64,000 nucleotides of DNA from Rhyzopertha dominica (GCA_025024175.1 QCXZ01000041.1:15247786-15311785); one strand, 5' to 3'. Positions 20,261 through 34,351 are shown, counted from the first letter of the stretch. The notes: generated by a model from the letters alone, not told the origin. Made by a program: numbers and translations.

Positions 20261-22886
20261 CCGATATCGCGAATACAAAAACAAATAAAATCATTTTTTT
20301 AGACCTCTGTTATGCTGCGTTAATTAACTACTTCATTAGTTTTACTATTACCTACTCGCACAATTTGAAGCGTGCAAAAGAATACTCTTCAGAATATGCT
20401 GGGTACACGTTTATTTTCCCGTTTTGTTTCGAGAACAGCCAGATTTACTTCCGCAGAATTCGAAATCAAAATATCCGCGCTCCATGAATGCGCGATCCAG
20501 TACCACTCGAATAGTGCATTTCCACCAGAGCTGCGCTCATAAATAAAACTACCCCCCTACAATGGAAACTCGAGTGTTAAAGGAAAACTACGATAACGCC
20601 GTCACACAGACGGCGATGACTAGCGAAACGCTTCCATAAATAGCGAAGCACGCATATCGATTATGCAGCCGTTTTGCAGTGCGAGGCCAAAAATCAAATT
20701 GAAGCCCATACAGAGAAATCACTCAATCAATGTTGCTTTGCATATTCACTTAACATCAATCATTTTACTGACACCTGATTGGCTCCGGCGACGCGGCAGA
20801 CCATGCAGACAACAGGCGAAAAAATTGGAGAAAACTACATGAGGTACCGAGCGTCAAGAAGTTTCAAAGAACTGTGGTAGCAATGCGGAGAAAACAGGGG
20901 TGCACTCGCTTGGGAAAAGACATGGAGAGACCCTACAAAACGAATTATTTCGACTAGTGTTTGATGGAGGAGGCGTGAAAAGAAAGAATCCCCTTGAGAA
21001 AGGACGCACAGATAGTTCGTTACAACGAGAGCTTGGTTCAAGAGAAATAAATGCAATCAATTGCTGTCATACATGCTCAAAATGTTGTTCTTCAATTGAA
21101 ATTATGAAAAACATAGATCTATTATTATTAGAATGTGAGTGATAGCAAAAACCTTTTAGCAAAGCTCATCGTGTCATTACAGGTCAGTATCCAATTTCTG
21201 GTTAGTCAATGACCAGGTGAGAAAAAATAGAGATAAAAAAGAAAAAGACGACAAGCATTTATAAATTGATAGTGTCATTTCTTGGAGTAAAAGAAAAAAT
21301 ATAGAAACTTCCGCAACAAAATATTACTAACAGCTAGAATATTTTATTTATAGTAACAAACGTTAAGCACAAAAAAACACCTGATTAAACAGAAAGGGTG
21401 AGGTCAAACCGAAAATAAGAAAGGATACAGAGATTGCTAAATACTGTAAAATGTTTCAGTTAGACTGCACAGAGGAGATTAGCTCGCATTATCAGAGCTC
21501 AAAATTATGTTCCTTGCTCCGATGATGCTGCACGAGGTAAAGGAAAATATTAAATCTAAAGAAAAAAAAGCATAGTGTTGTCACCCGAAAATTGAAGAAG
21601 GCCTACCAACTAAATCTTCTGCTACCTCTTGTTCACATAAACTTTATTTTTATAAAGAGCTGAATTCCTTCCGACTTCAACGTATGATTTTCGCCAATTT
21701 ATAACGCGCGAAATTTCATCCAAAAATATAGATGAGCGGCATTTATTGGGGTAAATGGCATATATATGCATGCTCCCCAATAAATATTACTTATGTTCAT
21801 TAAAAATTAATTCAGGCAACAATTTCTCTCATTTTTCTGCTGAATCTCTTTTAATACGTGTCATTTTAATTCAACGACGTATGCAAGAGGGTTTTATATA
21901 GTTCCTCTGTGTAAGCATCTCATATTTTCACAAGAACACCTATATAGGAGTATTATGTTCACCGAACATCAAACTAGGGGCTTGTTAATAAAAGACTAGT
22001 TTCATTGCTATGTAATAAGATGGTGCGAAAAATATTTAATCAAATGACTACATGAAGCTGCTACTTTTTCACCGAATGATAGAATCTGGGATTTGCGGTA
22101 ATTTTTGTAACCTCCATTCAACTGCTTTGTCTTAAATGGTTATTTACTATGTCTATTGGATTTTCTCTAAGGGACTTCGAAGGAGGAGCAAACACATTCA
22201 ACGCGAAGCTGGTGCTGAACTGCTTTCATCTGCGATAGTCAATCACACGATTTTAAATCAGTCGTTATCTTAGTCTAGACGTATTACATTATTGAAATAT
22301 ACCGCTGCCTTAACGGAGACACTTAGTTTCAATAGGCAATTTCTAATCGTTAAACGATAGGGGGTGCTAGAATTCAAATTATTACATCCAATCCCCTTTA
22401 AAATACGAAAAATCCCTGTTTTCAATATCGCGCATTCAACGAATGAACCAGATGTCGTCGAAACGGATAATTTCATTTGATAAATGATCCGCGATTTTTA
22501 TCGTTCGCTTTAGCGGGTGGTTCGAATTCGGAGGAAGGAAACGGATTCGCTAAAGTGAAATTTACATTTTGTGTTTACTCCGGTGTATTATTAAAACAGA
22601 AAGAGAAATGCAAGTTGCTTGCAGGTTTTAAATTATTCTGCATGCAGGTAATAATTGCTATGAATTCGTTAGCATGATAATTTTTGCGACCGTGAGCACG
22701 ACTATGCAGATTTTATTCAGTATAAATAATTGAGGGTGTGTTTATAATACATTTCTTCCTGCGTTTTATTGTGAACTTTTTTAAATGTGAGAATTGGCTT
22801 CTTCCATATATTTTATATTATTTTTTTTAACATGAACCTACTCATTTCTCTGTCAGTTATTTTAATAATACAACTTTCAACCGTAT
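20261..22886. other. no gene recognised; one strong hairpin
   Basis: No protein motif seen. The part near 20440-20830 is somewhat GC-richer. At 21741-21785 an 11-bp perfect inverted repeat (atttattgggg/ccccaataaat) encloses a 23-base loop, which itself contains a 12-base perfect palindrome (gcatatatatgc). Confidence 0.4.
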
Positions 22887-23030
22887 GTGAAATGTGGCTT
22901 CCCACAAGGATCGGTATTTTTATTATTATACATGTCTGTTATTGTACGGTCCCCGACTGCATCACTTCCATGCACATTACATTCAACTATATCATATCAT
23001 TTGTTTACATATGATGAGGCTAAAGCTGCA
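22887..23030 (+). pseudogene. short jockey-like RT fragment
   Basis: CGFPQGSVFLLLYM at about 22890-22931 resembles the jockey-clade motif GVPQGSVLGPLLFLLYI with a small deletion. Downstream, HLFTYDEAKAARG could be the decayed YADD region. Only about 45 codons can be recognised. No other blocks of the element were found nearby, so the call is tentative. Confidence 0.4.
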
Positions 23031-23259
23031 CGTGGAAGGATAAATTTTGATTTATTTTCCTTTCAAAGAAGTTATGTGAAATTAATTCATTATTAAACAC
23101 ATAAATATAAGCGTCTACTTTAGAAGAGCTATGAACGTAAGCTGTAAAGAATAAACTCAATAAGAAGATGATTATAATTTTGAAAAATTGAATTTGTTGA
23201 AAGTGACAGAAAGTGGGTGTTATTATGGATGGCTGGGTATAACTAAGATTGCATGCCAG

Positions 23260-23298
23260 TATCGATACCGAATTATACCATCTCAAAAAATATCGATA
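23260..23298. promoter_or_regulatory. two TATCGATA (DRE-like) palindromes
   Basis: Perfect tatcgata octamers lie at 23260-23267 and 23291-23298, with a partial one (ttcgata) about 20 bp on. In Drosophila this octamer is the DREF-binding DRE of broadly active promoters. No gene start is visible beside it, so a promoter role is only a possibility. Confidence 0.3.
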
Positions 23299-23330
23299 CA
23301 TGGAGTATAGATATTTCGATACTCAATCCA

Positions 23331-24739
23331 CTTTTATCTTATTGGCTCTAGACGGCACGTACCAAAAAGCAGGATAGTGTTGCCAGATCTCCTGTTTTAA
23401 CAAAACATCTATAATGTCCTCAGGTTACTGTTTTCACATCGAAACTTTCTGTTTGACAAAATTAAGTCGTATTAAAGCAACAGGAGTTATAATTATTAAC
23501 TTCAATCAATGTTGATTTACTAGTATACGGATAGTCTGTAAAAAGTGATAGCTAAAAACTTAGCGTATTAAGTTATTCAGTGATAACATTGCAGGATTGC
23601 TACATTGCATTTGGACTCAAGAGAGTAATCATGTTATTCTTTTGATTCAAAAAGAAGGGAAGGGATGAAAGCAATTTTTGTTAAATTACGAAATTAGAAT
23701 AGTTAACTGGTTTACAACCTACATAATATTAGTTTTACCTTTGTAACATTTAACGTGTAGACAAGTTTATTTTCAATTCTGTTTTTTAAACTTTTCTTTG
23801 AACTCTTTATGAGCGTAAGATTAAATAACGCTATCCGAGAAGATTTTTGTAACACAGTGCAGTCTATTGTTTTTACAATGCCAATACCTTTCTAATAATA
23901 AAAAAATTATTCATAAAGCCCTAATAAGTCTACTTTTTAGTGGGCTCAATAGACCTATTTATATTGACAAGTAGTAATTGTTGACGGGACATCTAAATGG
24001 GGTGTATTTTAAAATAAGGGTAACCTAATGTATATAACATTAAATTTGTTCCTTGTTCAGTCTTCTTTTATTTCGAATTGATTGATTCTGTAAATACCTT
24101 ATTATTGCAGTAGAGGAAACTTCCGTAAGCGACATACAGTGATTGAAAACTCGGAAAAGCTGGCCAAAAGATGAAGGTGTTAGTGGAATTCCATAATTTC
24201 TAGTATACTTACAATACTGAAATCAGATTTTCAAAATTCAAAATGGCATATACAATATGGCGAACGAATTTTGGTAAAAGTCATACAATATTTTTTAAAC
24301 TCGGGATTTGAGAGCGTTTTAAGTTGCTAGTAGGGTAAATGATCTCATCAGGATATAAGAACAATGGAAATACATTACAAATGACGATGGTGCCCAGCCA
24401 TGATGGGTTATTACTGCAGGTTTTTGAAGGGATAAGATGTGACCCTCCATAAAAAAAACAAGATTAAAAAAGCCCTATCGTCGAAATGTATTAAATTTCA
24501 TTTTAAGTACAGAACATTTCTTATAGAAAGCAATAAAATACTAATTCGTCATCGTTAGGCTAAGACCTATCCAACCAGCCCGATCCTTTAAGATGTTCTC
24601 AAAATATTTGAAAAAAATAAGGCGGGGCCGAGGCGGGGATATTTCTCGTATATGTAGATACTGTATTCGATATTTCATTGCAGAAAACGGTATCTAAACG
24701 TAACAACCGTTTACAAGATACGAAGAAAGAACAGAATAT
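23331..24739. other. no feature recognised
   Basis: AT-rich, no motif-bearing frames or clear repeats. Confidence 0.35.
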
Positions 24740-25800
24740 CGATTGTACAAGAGGAATAACTCTGATGTAGAAGTTCCTCCAATTGTATTCGCAGCATATA
24801 TCTAGAACTAAAGATCTATGGAATAATCCTAAGAGTCTCTATAATTCTGTCGGCTCTATAAAAGATCAGAGCACAATTCCTGGTATTAAGTTGATGCGTT
24901 TCGCGAGTATTTTGAAAGTGTTTATATCAACTAATTTTTACAAATTCAAACAATCTTTACAGCTTTCCAAATTTACTTTAGATGATTTCCTGTTGCTCTA
25001 AAGTCTTCTGCTAGACCTGACGACATTCCTTCTAACATTAAAAAAGACTGCCGCACTTCTGTTTTAGCTGATCTGCTGCTACATCTGTTTATCTAATGTC
25101 CTTCGACCTGGAAAAAAGCAAGGGGTCTATCCCCTTTTCAAAATTCCACTAACATTCGTAATTATAGATCTCATTTCCTGTAATATTCTTCTGAGGTGTT
25201 TGAGAGCGCTTTGTATATGTAAATATGTATCATACTTAATAACCTAACAGTCTTTATATAGTATGTATTGAAAAATATTGGCAACCAAGGTCACGAGGAT
25301 GTCATATATACATGAAAATTTAGAAAGTATTAGATAGAGTAGACTTATTTATCCATATTTGTACAATAATGTATGTAGTTTGATTCATTCTTCTTATCCA
25401 GTCGTGAGCAATTAGTTTCCTGCCAGCAAGTGCTATATTTGTCTTAACTTCTGGCGTTGATCAAAAGACCAAATTTGGACCCTTTGCTTTTCTTGATTTA
25501 CGTTAATGACTGTTGCATTATTATCTCCTGCAATCATTTATACTTTTCTGACGATCTCAAAATATTTGATAACGTTGAAACTCTAGTTAACTAAAATGTT
25601 ATACAACAGAACATAAATAAGGTGGACAAACGGTGTCGTAATAGTAAAAAAAGCTCTGTTAAGTTTAGACCTGACACTGTTCCTCATTTATAAATTAGGC
25701 ACGTTATTTGACTCTCGGCTTGTATTTACTAAATATATATAAAATGCTTCTGGCTATAAAGCCTTTCGCTTGATATACCGTAGGTGATTGTAGAGACTTT
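24740..25800 (+). pseudogene. jockey-like retrotransposon relic, linker through RT
   Basis: In order: AAYISRTKDLWNNPKSLYNS with IKDQSTIPG (linker, 24790-24890), ARPDDIPSNIKKDC and LADLLLHLF (first RT block, about 25010-25090), CPSTWKKA and NIRNYRSHF (25096-25170), a QSVYR/VSCQQ-like patch near 25410, then LDPLLFLIYVND at about 25476-25512 and HLYFSDDLKIF at about 25538-25570, which is the YADD-box region. At least five stops or frame shifts separate the blocks, and the first Asp context is altered. It is a long but dead copy of the same clade as those at 1311-1800 and 14713-15345. Confidence 0.75.
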
Positions 25801-28800
25801 AAAAATTGTAATCAATTGTATATTAGTCTGTTGTGGTTATCCTATGCAAAAATATTATATTAACAGCTTATAAAATATACAAAGAAAACACTCAAAATTT
25901 CTAGTGCTATCTATTGACGGTGTAACCACTTGACATTGACATTGACGTGCTATCTTTGGAAGTGCTTGTGGTAACTATAATTGTCTTCTTCTTATTATTA
26001 AGTATTGGTTTAAACCTTTAAAACAGTAAGAAAGAATGGTATTGGATTCTTCTAAGCCTAACGCTGTTTATGATAATAATGACAGATAATTGAGCTGTAA
26101 CAGCTCTTAATAATACGTCCATAAATTCTTGAAAGAAACCCTTTTAATCTATCATTTGGTTCATTGTTTTCCACATTGTTTGTGTTCGCTCTTACGCTTT
26201 CTACATCTAGCTGCAGGCGGACCTATTCATTTACGACTCCATACGAGCGCATTCCTCTTTTAACCAAGGGAAGTGCGGTGGCACCGGCACCCCGCGAGGG
26301 AGACGTAATTCCCCCAACATCGGTGAGTACATCACCTTCGTTTGGCTTCGATTGTTCCCCTTCCGGTAGGCGAAATTGGATTTTAAACAGATAGTAGGAG
26401 GACATCGCCCAAACTAACCTCAAATTCCGGAGAATTCGGGATTATTAAGCGGCATTAGGGTTACACCGCCGCGCCATGTTGAAGGATTTAGGACGATCGC
26501 GTCAAAGAGGGTGCAACAAAGCTGCCCTGGGGTGTGTTTTTAATATTAAGCGGGATATGGTTTTATATTGAGCGAGGAAGCGGGAAAGGCTATGAAATTT
26601 TTGTGGGCAAGGTGAGAAAGTATTTGTATTTAAAATAAATTCCAGAGTATCTTCTTCAGTGAGTCCACAACGTCTAGATTTAGATGAAGGAATTGGATTT
26701 TTCTTTCAAGACTTAAAATTTCGTTACGAAGTTCCTATTTGTAATTAATTGCTGACTGTCTAGCCCTTTAACCATGTCCCCATTTGCCTTTAAAGGTATA
26801 GCCTGGTGTTTTCAATGCCGCTTTTGCTTTTTGTGTAATATGGGAAACAAATATAAGAGCAGAAGGTATCTATAAGGACACGAAATTTAATACGGCATAA
26901 TAAAAAAACCGGTAATACTATAATACAAGGCAGTTGTTTAATTTTCTCGAGTTAATTTTTTTACAATTATTATTATTACACCATAAATTCAACTGATCAC
27001 TGCTATTTTGCAGTTCAAAACAGTCTGTTTGTCTGCAAATAACTCTTGCTAATTATAGATGCTTTCAGCACAAAAAATATGAAAAAAGTATAAAATGTAA
27101 TGGCCCCAAGTTGGAGCCTTAAGTGACATCACCAGAGACACAATACAAGTTAGATCTAAATCTGCAGACTTCAACAAATTGTTTCTCTCAATTAACATAT
27201 ATTTTATTTTTTATTTACATCATCAATTTGCTGAGTATTCGAAACGATTTCTATGTATTTAATAAAACATTATGGTCAGCAGGATTAAAGGTTTTGGACA
27301 AGTCTGAATAATGAAGTCAATCGGAAGGGATGAAATGCGTGAACTTATCCAGATCAGATAAACTGAGAGCTGCATTATTCCTACCACTACAATGAGTTGA
27401 AAGAGCATGACCACAGCCTGCTGATTGGCGTTTATACATACACGTATACGTAATATAAGTATGAAGGTTGTCAAAGTCAACATTAACAGAAATAATGTTC
27501 ACCAAAGACAACAACCACAGACGTGCATTTGGCACAACACGTCTTATGCTGCACTTTCGGAATACATTTTCTGAAAATCTACAATAGTGGCTTTACAAAC
27601 AGCGACGTGGGTTGGTCCTGTCTGAAAGTACAGAGACCTACATTGTCGATTACCAGGTCATTTTGTTAAAGTCAGTATCCAGTACGTCATGTTGCGGTAG
27701 ACAAGTAGAGAAAAAACCTACCGAAAAGAGTCCAGTTAAAAAGTTTACTTTGATTGACTGGATTAATTTTAACTGAAGGAATACTATTTCCCCCCACCAA
27801 ATTCAAAAGGTGTATCAAAGATAAAACCACCTGGGATTTTTGTCGCAAAACTGCCTACCATTCCCATGAATGAGCGACATTTTACGTTAAAGTGTTTTCA
27901 AGTTATGGCATCACTGATAAATTTCTCTGCAACAGCAGCAGCGGATAGAGGCTGACCACATATTAAAGAAGGTAGGGATGTAAACAGAGACAAGTTACAA
28001 ATAAGGCGCTGCTTTACAAAGAAGACAGCTGATAAATAATAATTTAGAGAATTTAGACGGGATAGAATTACTTTATAAAATCGTAATGTTAGAGATGAAG
28101 GCAAAATTTGCATAGCTGAGTTGTCTCCGAAAATGGTCATCAGGTCGAAACACACTATACAAAGTACCAGAAATAAATGATTCAACACGTTATATGTCAT
28201 GTGGTACATCATCCGCATGATAAGTGCAACCCGGCTGATCATTTTGAAATGGCAGTAGTCCTGACCATAGGCTGCGTTATTTGACATTGTTCACTGTTCA
28301 GGTGTTGGTTAAGTTCACTAAAGATACCCATTTAAGTATTATGTCGAGCTATGTAGACAGAAAGCGAACTCAGGTAAAGTACGTGAATTATTTAATACTA
28401 AATATCCGAAACAGCCATCCAAGCACACAACCTGTGCGAGACTGCACACGCACTGACTGCCTGAAACTAAGTGAAGAAATGAAGATCGCTGTATTATTCT
28501 ATATCGATAAATCCCTAAACTTCTTACAGACAAATCGGAAAAGATATAAACTGAAGTTTTGGGTTTCGTAACATTTCGGCAGCAAAATATCGTACAAACG
28601 CAGTATACACAAAAGAAAATGGTGTTTGGGTTGAAATAATAACACCCTGCAAAAGAAATGTATTTTCAGAAGGACCGTGCGCCTCAAACATCTCACCGTT
28701 GTATCAGAAAAAAGAGTGCCGACCTAGATCACTGAATTTGACTCCACTCTGAAATTTTCTTCTGACGATACTGGCATAGAATGCACAACAAAGGTTTTCC

Positions 28801-31800
28801 AAATTTAGAAGACCCAAAATAGTATGAGAAATGTTCAGGACAAATCTGCTCAGTATTTGGGATACTGTCAGGCTGAAAATGGTGCTCAATTTGAACATTA
28901 CGCTGTAACTGCTTCGTTAAAGTCACAGTTGTGTTGTCTTCCTGTTTCCCAAAGTCTAACATAAATGTGATGTTTGCAGCTAGTTGGTTTTACGAATAAT
29001 TGTAATTTATTTTAATGTATAGGATTGTCTAATCACTTCTTCCTAAAACGGGTGCTAATTGCTATAAGTAACAGATCTATCAAAGTGGTAAATCTGAGCT
29101 TAGGGTAAAACACTCTATCTGTATACCAGAAAAAAGTTAGTGTTGCTATAAACATCATGTCATAACTGGAAAATAATCGATTTTTACTAGTTAATATTTG
29201 CGCCATTTGTCATACTGTATAATACATTTTCAGGAAAAGTATTTTTAATCGTGTGCAACTATGTAAGGTGATTAATTATTTAATATTGACGGATAGACAG
29301 CAAATTATAAGTTTAACTAAATTATCAAGAAAAATTAAATTAACCGTACGGAAAATAATACACACATCTCTAGGAAGAATGTTTTGACGACAGTGTAATT
29401 CATAAATTATCCAGGTTTGACAGACGATATGACGTATATATCTTACAGTTAAGGCGGGAGCGATGACTTGTTAAATCCATTAGCCATCAAAAAGCAAATG
29501 CCCTCATGTTTACAAATAATCCAATTAGCTTCGACAATAATTCCTAGAAAGTACCTCTAAAAGTGCTAAAAGACGATAACATCTGGTATAAAAGGGGCAT
29601 GCGACCAATCAGAACAAACTTTCTGAATCAAAATAGCGGATTCCTTCTCAATTATACGTCCGAATTGCTTTAATTAATCCCAAAGCGGGCCACTACTCGC
29701 CATTTCCTTTCGGGTTGAAATTTCGTCAGTACCATTAATTTACAATTTGTGGGGGACTTACAAGGCGCCTTTCCGTAAATTGGGGATAATAAATTAATTT
29801 TGGGATATTTATGGTCATGACTACAGATAGTTTTTTTCCACCAATATCTAGAATTTTGCTTTGGCTGCATTATAATTATTCTTCACATGATAAAAAATGT
29901 GATAATGCTATGTGAGGCTAACTAAGGGTAAAACAAAAGAAATGTGTAAGATGCATAATCGTGAAACATTATTAAATACCCTTCTAAAAAGCTGGTTTTG
30001 ATTGTCTCACAACTTATGGATTGACTCGATATAATGATATTGGATTAGTAGAATAAAGCAATTCAAGCTGCTTAGTTAAGTTTTGATTATAATATTACAC
30101 GATTCAATGTACATGACGATCTGACTTCTAGAGCTGTAAGTTTCTATTTCTGAAACCTCATAAAGTCGTCTTTCCCACCATGTCATTTTAAGACTTACAC
30201 TTACTAAGACGAGCACTACAATGTTTATTTATACGACTCAGAATAAAAATAAACCGACCATGTTTAAATTAAACTTGTTTATATGCTATAAAATTGCATG
30301 AAACTTTACGGTTTTGCTGCATCAAACGCAATCTTATTGAAGGCTACTTTTTACCGTAAATGAATCAGCCACGATGTATGTGACTAACGATTTGAATGTC
30401 TTGACTAAATATATTCGTTTGGAAGATGAAAAGTATCGTTTCCCTAAGAAAAAACTCTACATGTTTTAGGCAAGTGTAAAATCTACTAAAAACTATCTAA
30501 AAATGTCAGTGTTAAGATTGTGTGTGTCTAATACATCAATCGATTATAATATTTTTTAAGTTAACACTTACGCCATCCAAATTTACCTTCTGTAGCATTT
30601 GCTGTCCATTAAACATAGCGTTCTTACCTGTAAAGAAAAATATAGTTAGTATTTAAAAAAAAATGTATATAGAACTACAAAGGCTACTTCGTTAATTTGA
30701 ACATGACAGCAAAACAAATGAAGGAAAACGACATGTAACAAACTACCGTTTACCCTGCTGAAGATGCTTCCGAATGCTATTTTGCAGATACCGTGTGTTA
30801 AGTATATTCGTATCGATTTATGGCAGGTGTAATATAATATTGCCGTGCTGATGGCACGATTTTAATTTTTAATTATTATGTTGTCCAATATTATTTCGTA
30901 AATAATATTTTACTTGTAGTAAAGTACTTCTTAAGCCGAAACCCTATTCTACACAAGAACTCTTCTTTTGCATTTAATACATGTACAACATCTTGTTGCT
31001 TCCTATAAATCCGACTATAGATAATGTATTTCATTTGCATTCCCTTTAGGTCATCATTCTGATTTAAAGAAATCAGTGTGTGATTTTATCGCAACCATCT
31101 AAATACAGTGGGACTATTTAGGGTACTTTGCTGTTTAAGGAATAAAGTTACAGTGCAGCGGGCTTTAAACTTTGACACCACAATAACAATGATTTCAGTT
31201 TAGCTATTTCAGTTATTGAACTGTCTATTAGCTAGTGACTGATCATAGTAGATGTAACACGTGCCGTCTGTCTAGCAATAAATTAAACTACCACTCTTAA
31301 TAACCTAAACAAGCTCGCAACACGGTCTTAAGCCTCAAAATCACGTTGCAGAATCGACGGCAAATTAATAAAACATGAAGGGCAGGGTGATAAAAGGGCA
31401 TTTAGAAAAGAATGACCCGAAGGATCGGCAATCCCCTTAAATCTCAATAAGCCGCCAATCTCACGTACAAGTCGAGCCAGAAAGACCAAGAGAAGCTGGG
31501 TCAGAAAGGTTCATTTCCGCAACTCAACGGAGCCGACAACGATGGAATCGGGGATTAGACTTTCCATTTCACCTTTGTAGATCGATCAAATGATATATTT
31601 AGTTGGACTTGCTAGGATTTTGGTCACGCCACTTAGTGAAAAAAGGAACGGTAACAAAATGTAACAGTAGGACGTATGACGTTTTAAATAAAGTACTCGT
31701 TGCGCTAATTCACAAAAATTGTTTTCATCGATTCCCATTTAAGATGCATTTAAATTCACTACTGGTGTACCAACGGAAAAAGTGTACTTTAATCAGAGGA

Positions 31801-33071
31801 GAATAAAATGGTCAGACAAGATTATATTTTTGGATCCCGATGTACAGGCTGTCATAAACCCCAATTCTGGTGGATGATGCTAGCAGTTTTGTCTAGTAGC
31901 ATTTTACCATAAAATGTTTAGGAACAAAGCAAATAATATAGTATTGCCAATTTCCTAACAATGTGACATCATTCAAATATCGCTCCTTTCAAGTTATGCT
32001 ACTGCAAATCGGAGTTCATGTGTCTATCTGGATGTGAAGTGGCAAATTAGCAATGCAGGTGTAAATTTAAATCAGAATTTCAATAAGTCAAATTGCATTT
32101 AGCTTTTCCCTCTTTAGCAGCCAACCAGAAAATGCTGGATCAGATAACCAACAAGCACCTATTTTGCCATTTAGTGTTTGTATTAGTATCTCGAAGACGT
32201 AAGTTCGCCTTGCATATACACAACCAAGTCAGTTAATCAATTTTTTTTCACTCCGGGCTGTTATGTAGTGGTTTGATGTTTCTTCTTTCTTCAAGCGTTT
32301 CTCGGCTCCTCAACGAAACGTACGTATAAAGGAGGAAGGAGAAACATTAGACCGCGGCATAATAGCTCGAAAGGAGAAAAAAATATTAGATATAGTTATT
32401 TATTAAGAGATGGGACTACGATACGCTGCTGACCTTATGTCTCTGAGACTACTAGGATATATATTTTCCAGTAGGCTAACTTTCCTCAAGAAGCCACTTC
32501 TCATTTTTGTGGTACTACCACCATAAGTTTGCAATTATGATTGCTGTCTTCCTCATTTATGAAAATGAAAGTATGCCACCATCTAAAACTGTATCTTCGA
32601 TAGAATTATGTAGAATATGAAGCTGGTTCTTTCCAGGAGCTACAGTAGGTAGGATTCTGCACATTATCATCAGGACATGAATGGTTCATTGTGATTCAAA
32701 TCTAAATAGTGTCAAAATAATGGATAACACAATATACGAGTATAATTCTAAACGGAATATAGCCGGTAGTAAACAAGCTATTATTGACTGGTTATATTAA
32801 ACAAATAATAATGAAAGGACTAATGAAGACTTATTTGAAGTGACCAAAAATATCTATAAAAATTAGTAAAAACCATGTAGCTTTTTCGAATATACTTTGC
32901 TATAATTGAATGAAATTAAGATTCGGACAATGTAAGTAAATTTCGTGAAAACTAAAATACGTTGTAAGATACATTTCTCACTTGCGACATTTAATATACC
33001 TATGGACAAATTATTACAAATTATTATTTTATGTCATTTGAATATTATAAAAATTGATTATATGAAATTAG
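25801..33071. other. long gene-poor stretch
   Basis: Apart from the candidate exon at 26217-26322, nothing can be named with confidence. The frames at 27898-28287 minus (129 codons) and 28281-28571 plus (96 codons) show no motif. The area around 26240-26500 and the area around 31330-31560 are less AT-rich than the rest and look unique rather than repetitive. Confidence 0.4.
26217..26322 (+). CDS. possible internal exon of an unknown host gene
   Basis: A pyrimidine-rich tract ends in ctgcag|GCGG at 26216/26217, and a strong donor CG|GTGAGT follows at 26322/26323, framing 106 nt. Two frames stay open across it: one reads ADLFIYDSIRAHSSF then GKCGGTGTPRG, the other RTYSFTTPYERIPLLTKG then VAPAPREGDVIPPTS. 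Composition is well above the local GC level. I recognise neither peptide and found no partner exons. The splice signals are the main support. Confidence 0.3.
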
Positions 33072-33186
33072 GCAGTTATTGCAGTGAGAAAGTTTCTACT
33101 CGCTTTGACAGGGACTTGAATCTGAGGTTTCCACATTGGTGCACTGGCGTGCTTACCAATTACACCACTAAAGCTCTCCGGTTAAA
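33072..33186 (-). repeat. tRNA-derived SINE, copy 1
   Basis: On minus it carries an A-box-like tagtggtgtaattggtaag and a B-box-like gattcaagtcc about 45 bases on, so a polymerase III promoter in a tRNA-like head. It then reads tgtcaaagcgagtagaaac and aactgcctaa. Blocks aagcacgccag, tcaagtccc, tcaaagcgagta and aactgcctaa recur in copy 2 at 34541-34640. The A/B layout resembles a tRNA, but stems are imperfect, so it is a SINE head and not a functional tRNA. Confidence 0.6.
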
Positions 33187-33371
33187 TGCCAGATCAAGCA
33201 AGTTATATAAACTGGGGAGCATCCTGAATTTTAAGTTTTTCTTCGTCAAATGCAAACGTAAATTAATGTAACTAACAAGAGGGATAAGAGAAGCGAAAAT
33301 AATATGAAGTAGGCTATTGAGTGTTTTATTAACAGTTCCCGTATTCTAATGAAATATTTTTTTAATTGGCC

Positions 33372-34351
33372 TGGTGCACAACTATAGCCCCATATAAATT
33401 TCAAACAAAACTGAACAAATTTTAATTTCATNGTGGCATACTATCGGTTATCGCCATATACTCGCCGAANTAAGAGACCACAAAGTTTTCAACTGGGTTC
33501 ATGTCANGTGAACAAGAGGGTTACTCTAACAATTCGACATTTTGGTTGGCAANCCAAGCCATTGACTCTATACTGAAGTGAATCCTCGCACTATCTTGTT
33601 GCAAAATGAAATCTCGTTCGTATTTGTTATTTGAAAAATGCATTAAATTTGTCTTAAAAACTTGAATGTACTCTCGACTGTTCATTCGTGTTGATGGGTA
33701 AGCCAGTGTTAAAACGCCTGCTTTTGTAAAGACACCCCATACCATACCACCGCCAAAGTTTCGTTCTGAAAGATACCCAGGTTCTCTGCTCAAATCTCGC
33801 CAAAAACACTTGAACCATCTGGATCATCAAAATTAATCTGAATTAAAAAAAAATAACATGGTTTAATTCGAGGTTTAGTTGTAAAGTTCTGGTTTACATT
33901 TTCCCAATTTCGATTCATATTCTTATGGTGAGGAAGAAGTCTCGGACACTTTCTTAGTTTTCATCTTTCTTTCAAAAACATCCCTATAGTCCAGTTTGAA
34001 ACATCAAGCACGCACTCTTGGGCAATTCTTTTTCGACATTTTAAAGTGTTACTCGCTGTAGCTATAATTCTTCTTGAAGTTCTGGGCGAAATTTTTTTCT
34101 GATATGCAGGGTTTCGCAAATAATTGGCGACAACTTTACGAGACCGGTTAATTCCTTGAGCAATTATTCATCTCAAAAAGCCAAGAGTTTACCTTTTTCC
34201 ACCACCTTTTCCCAGCTCCACGAGGCATTTTTAACACTATTGTTACAACACAGTGACAGTTATCAATAAAAAAATACTTATAAACATGTCTTTGACGTTC
34301 GATGGCAGCCAGCTAAAAGTTTTTTTAAGTATCGCTATAGTTATGCACCAC
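33372..34351 (-). mobile_element. Tc1-like (DD34E type) element with broken transposase
   Basis: Inverted tips tggtgcacaactatagc (33373-33389) and gctatagttatgcacca (34334-34350) bound about 980 bp. Read on minus, MPRGAGK near 34230 begins a decayed N-terminus. AQGINRSRKVVANYL with NPAYQKK is the helix-turn-helix region. SREPGYLSERNFGGGMVWG and LQQDSARIH (33793-33521) come from the catalytic core, then ELLE and DMNPVENF in place of SPDLNPIENLW. There are several frame shifts, and part of the core between the blocks is lost. The MPRG start and motif set place it in a Tc3-like branch. It is inactive but could still be mobilised in trans if its ends are intact. A further ggggctatagtta copy lies at 34506, hinting at IR/DR-type ends. 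Confidence 0.7.

Noticed and set aside
33072..33186. A/B-box region considered as a functional tRNA gene
   Set aside because: Stems are imperfect, and a shared non-tRNA body recurs at 34541-34640, so it is a SINE.
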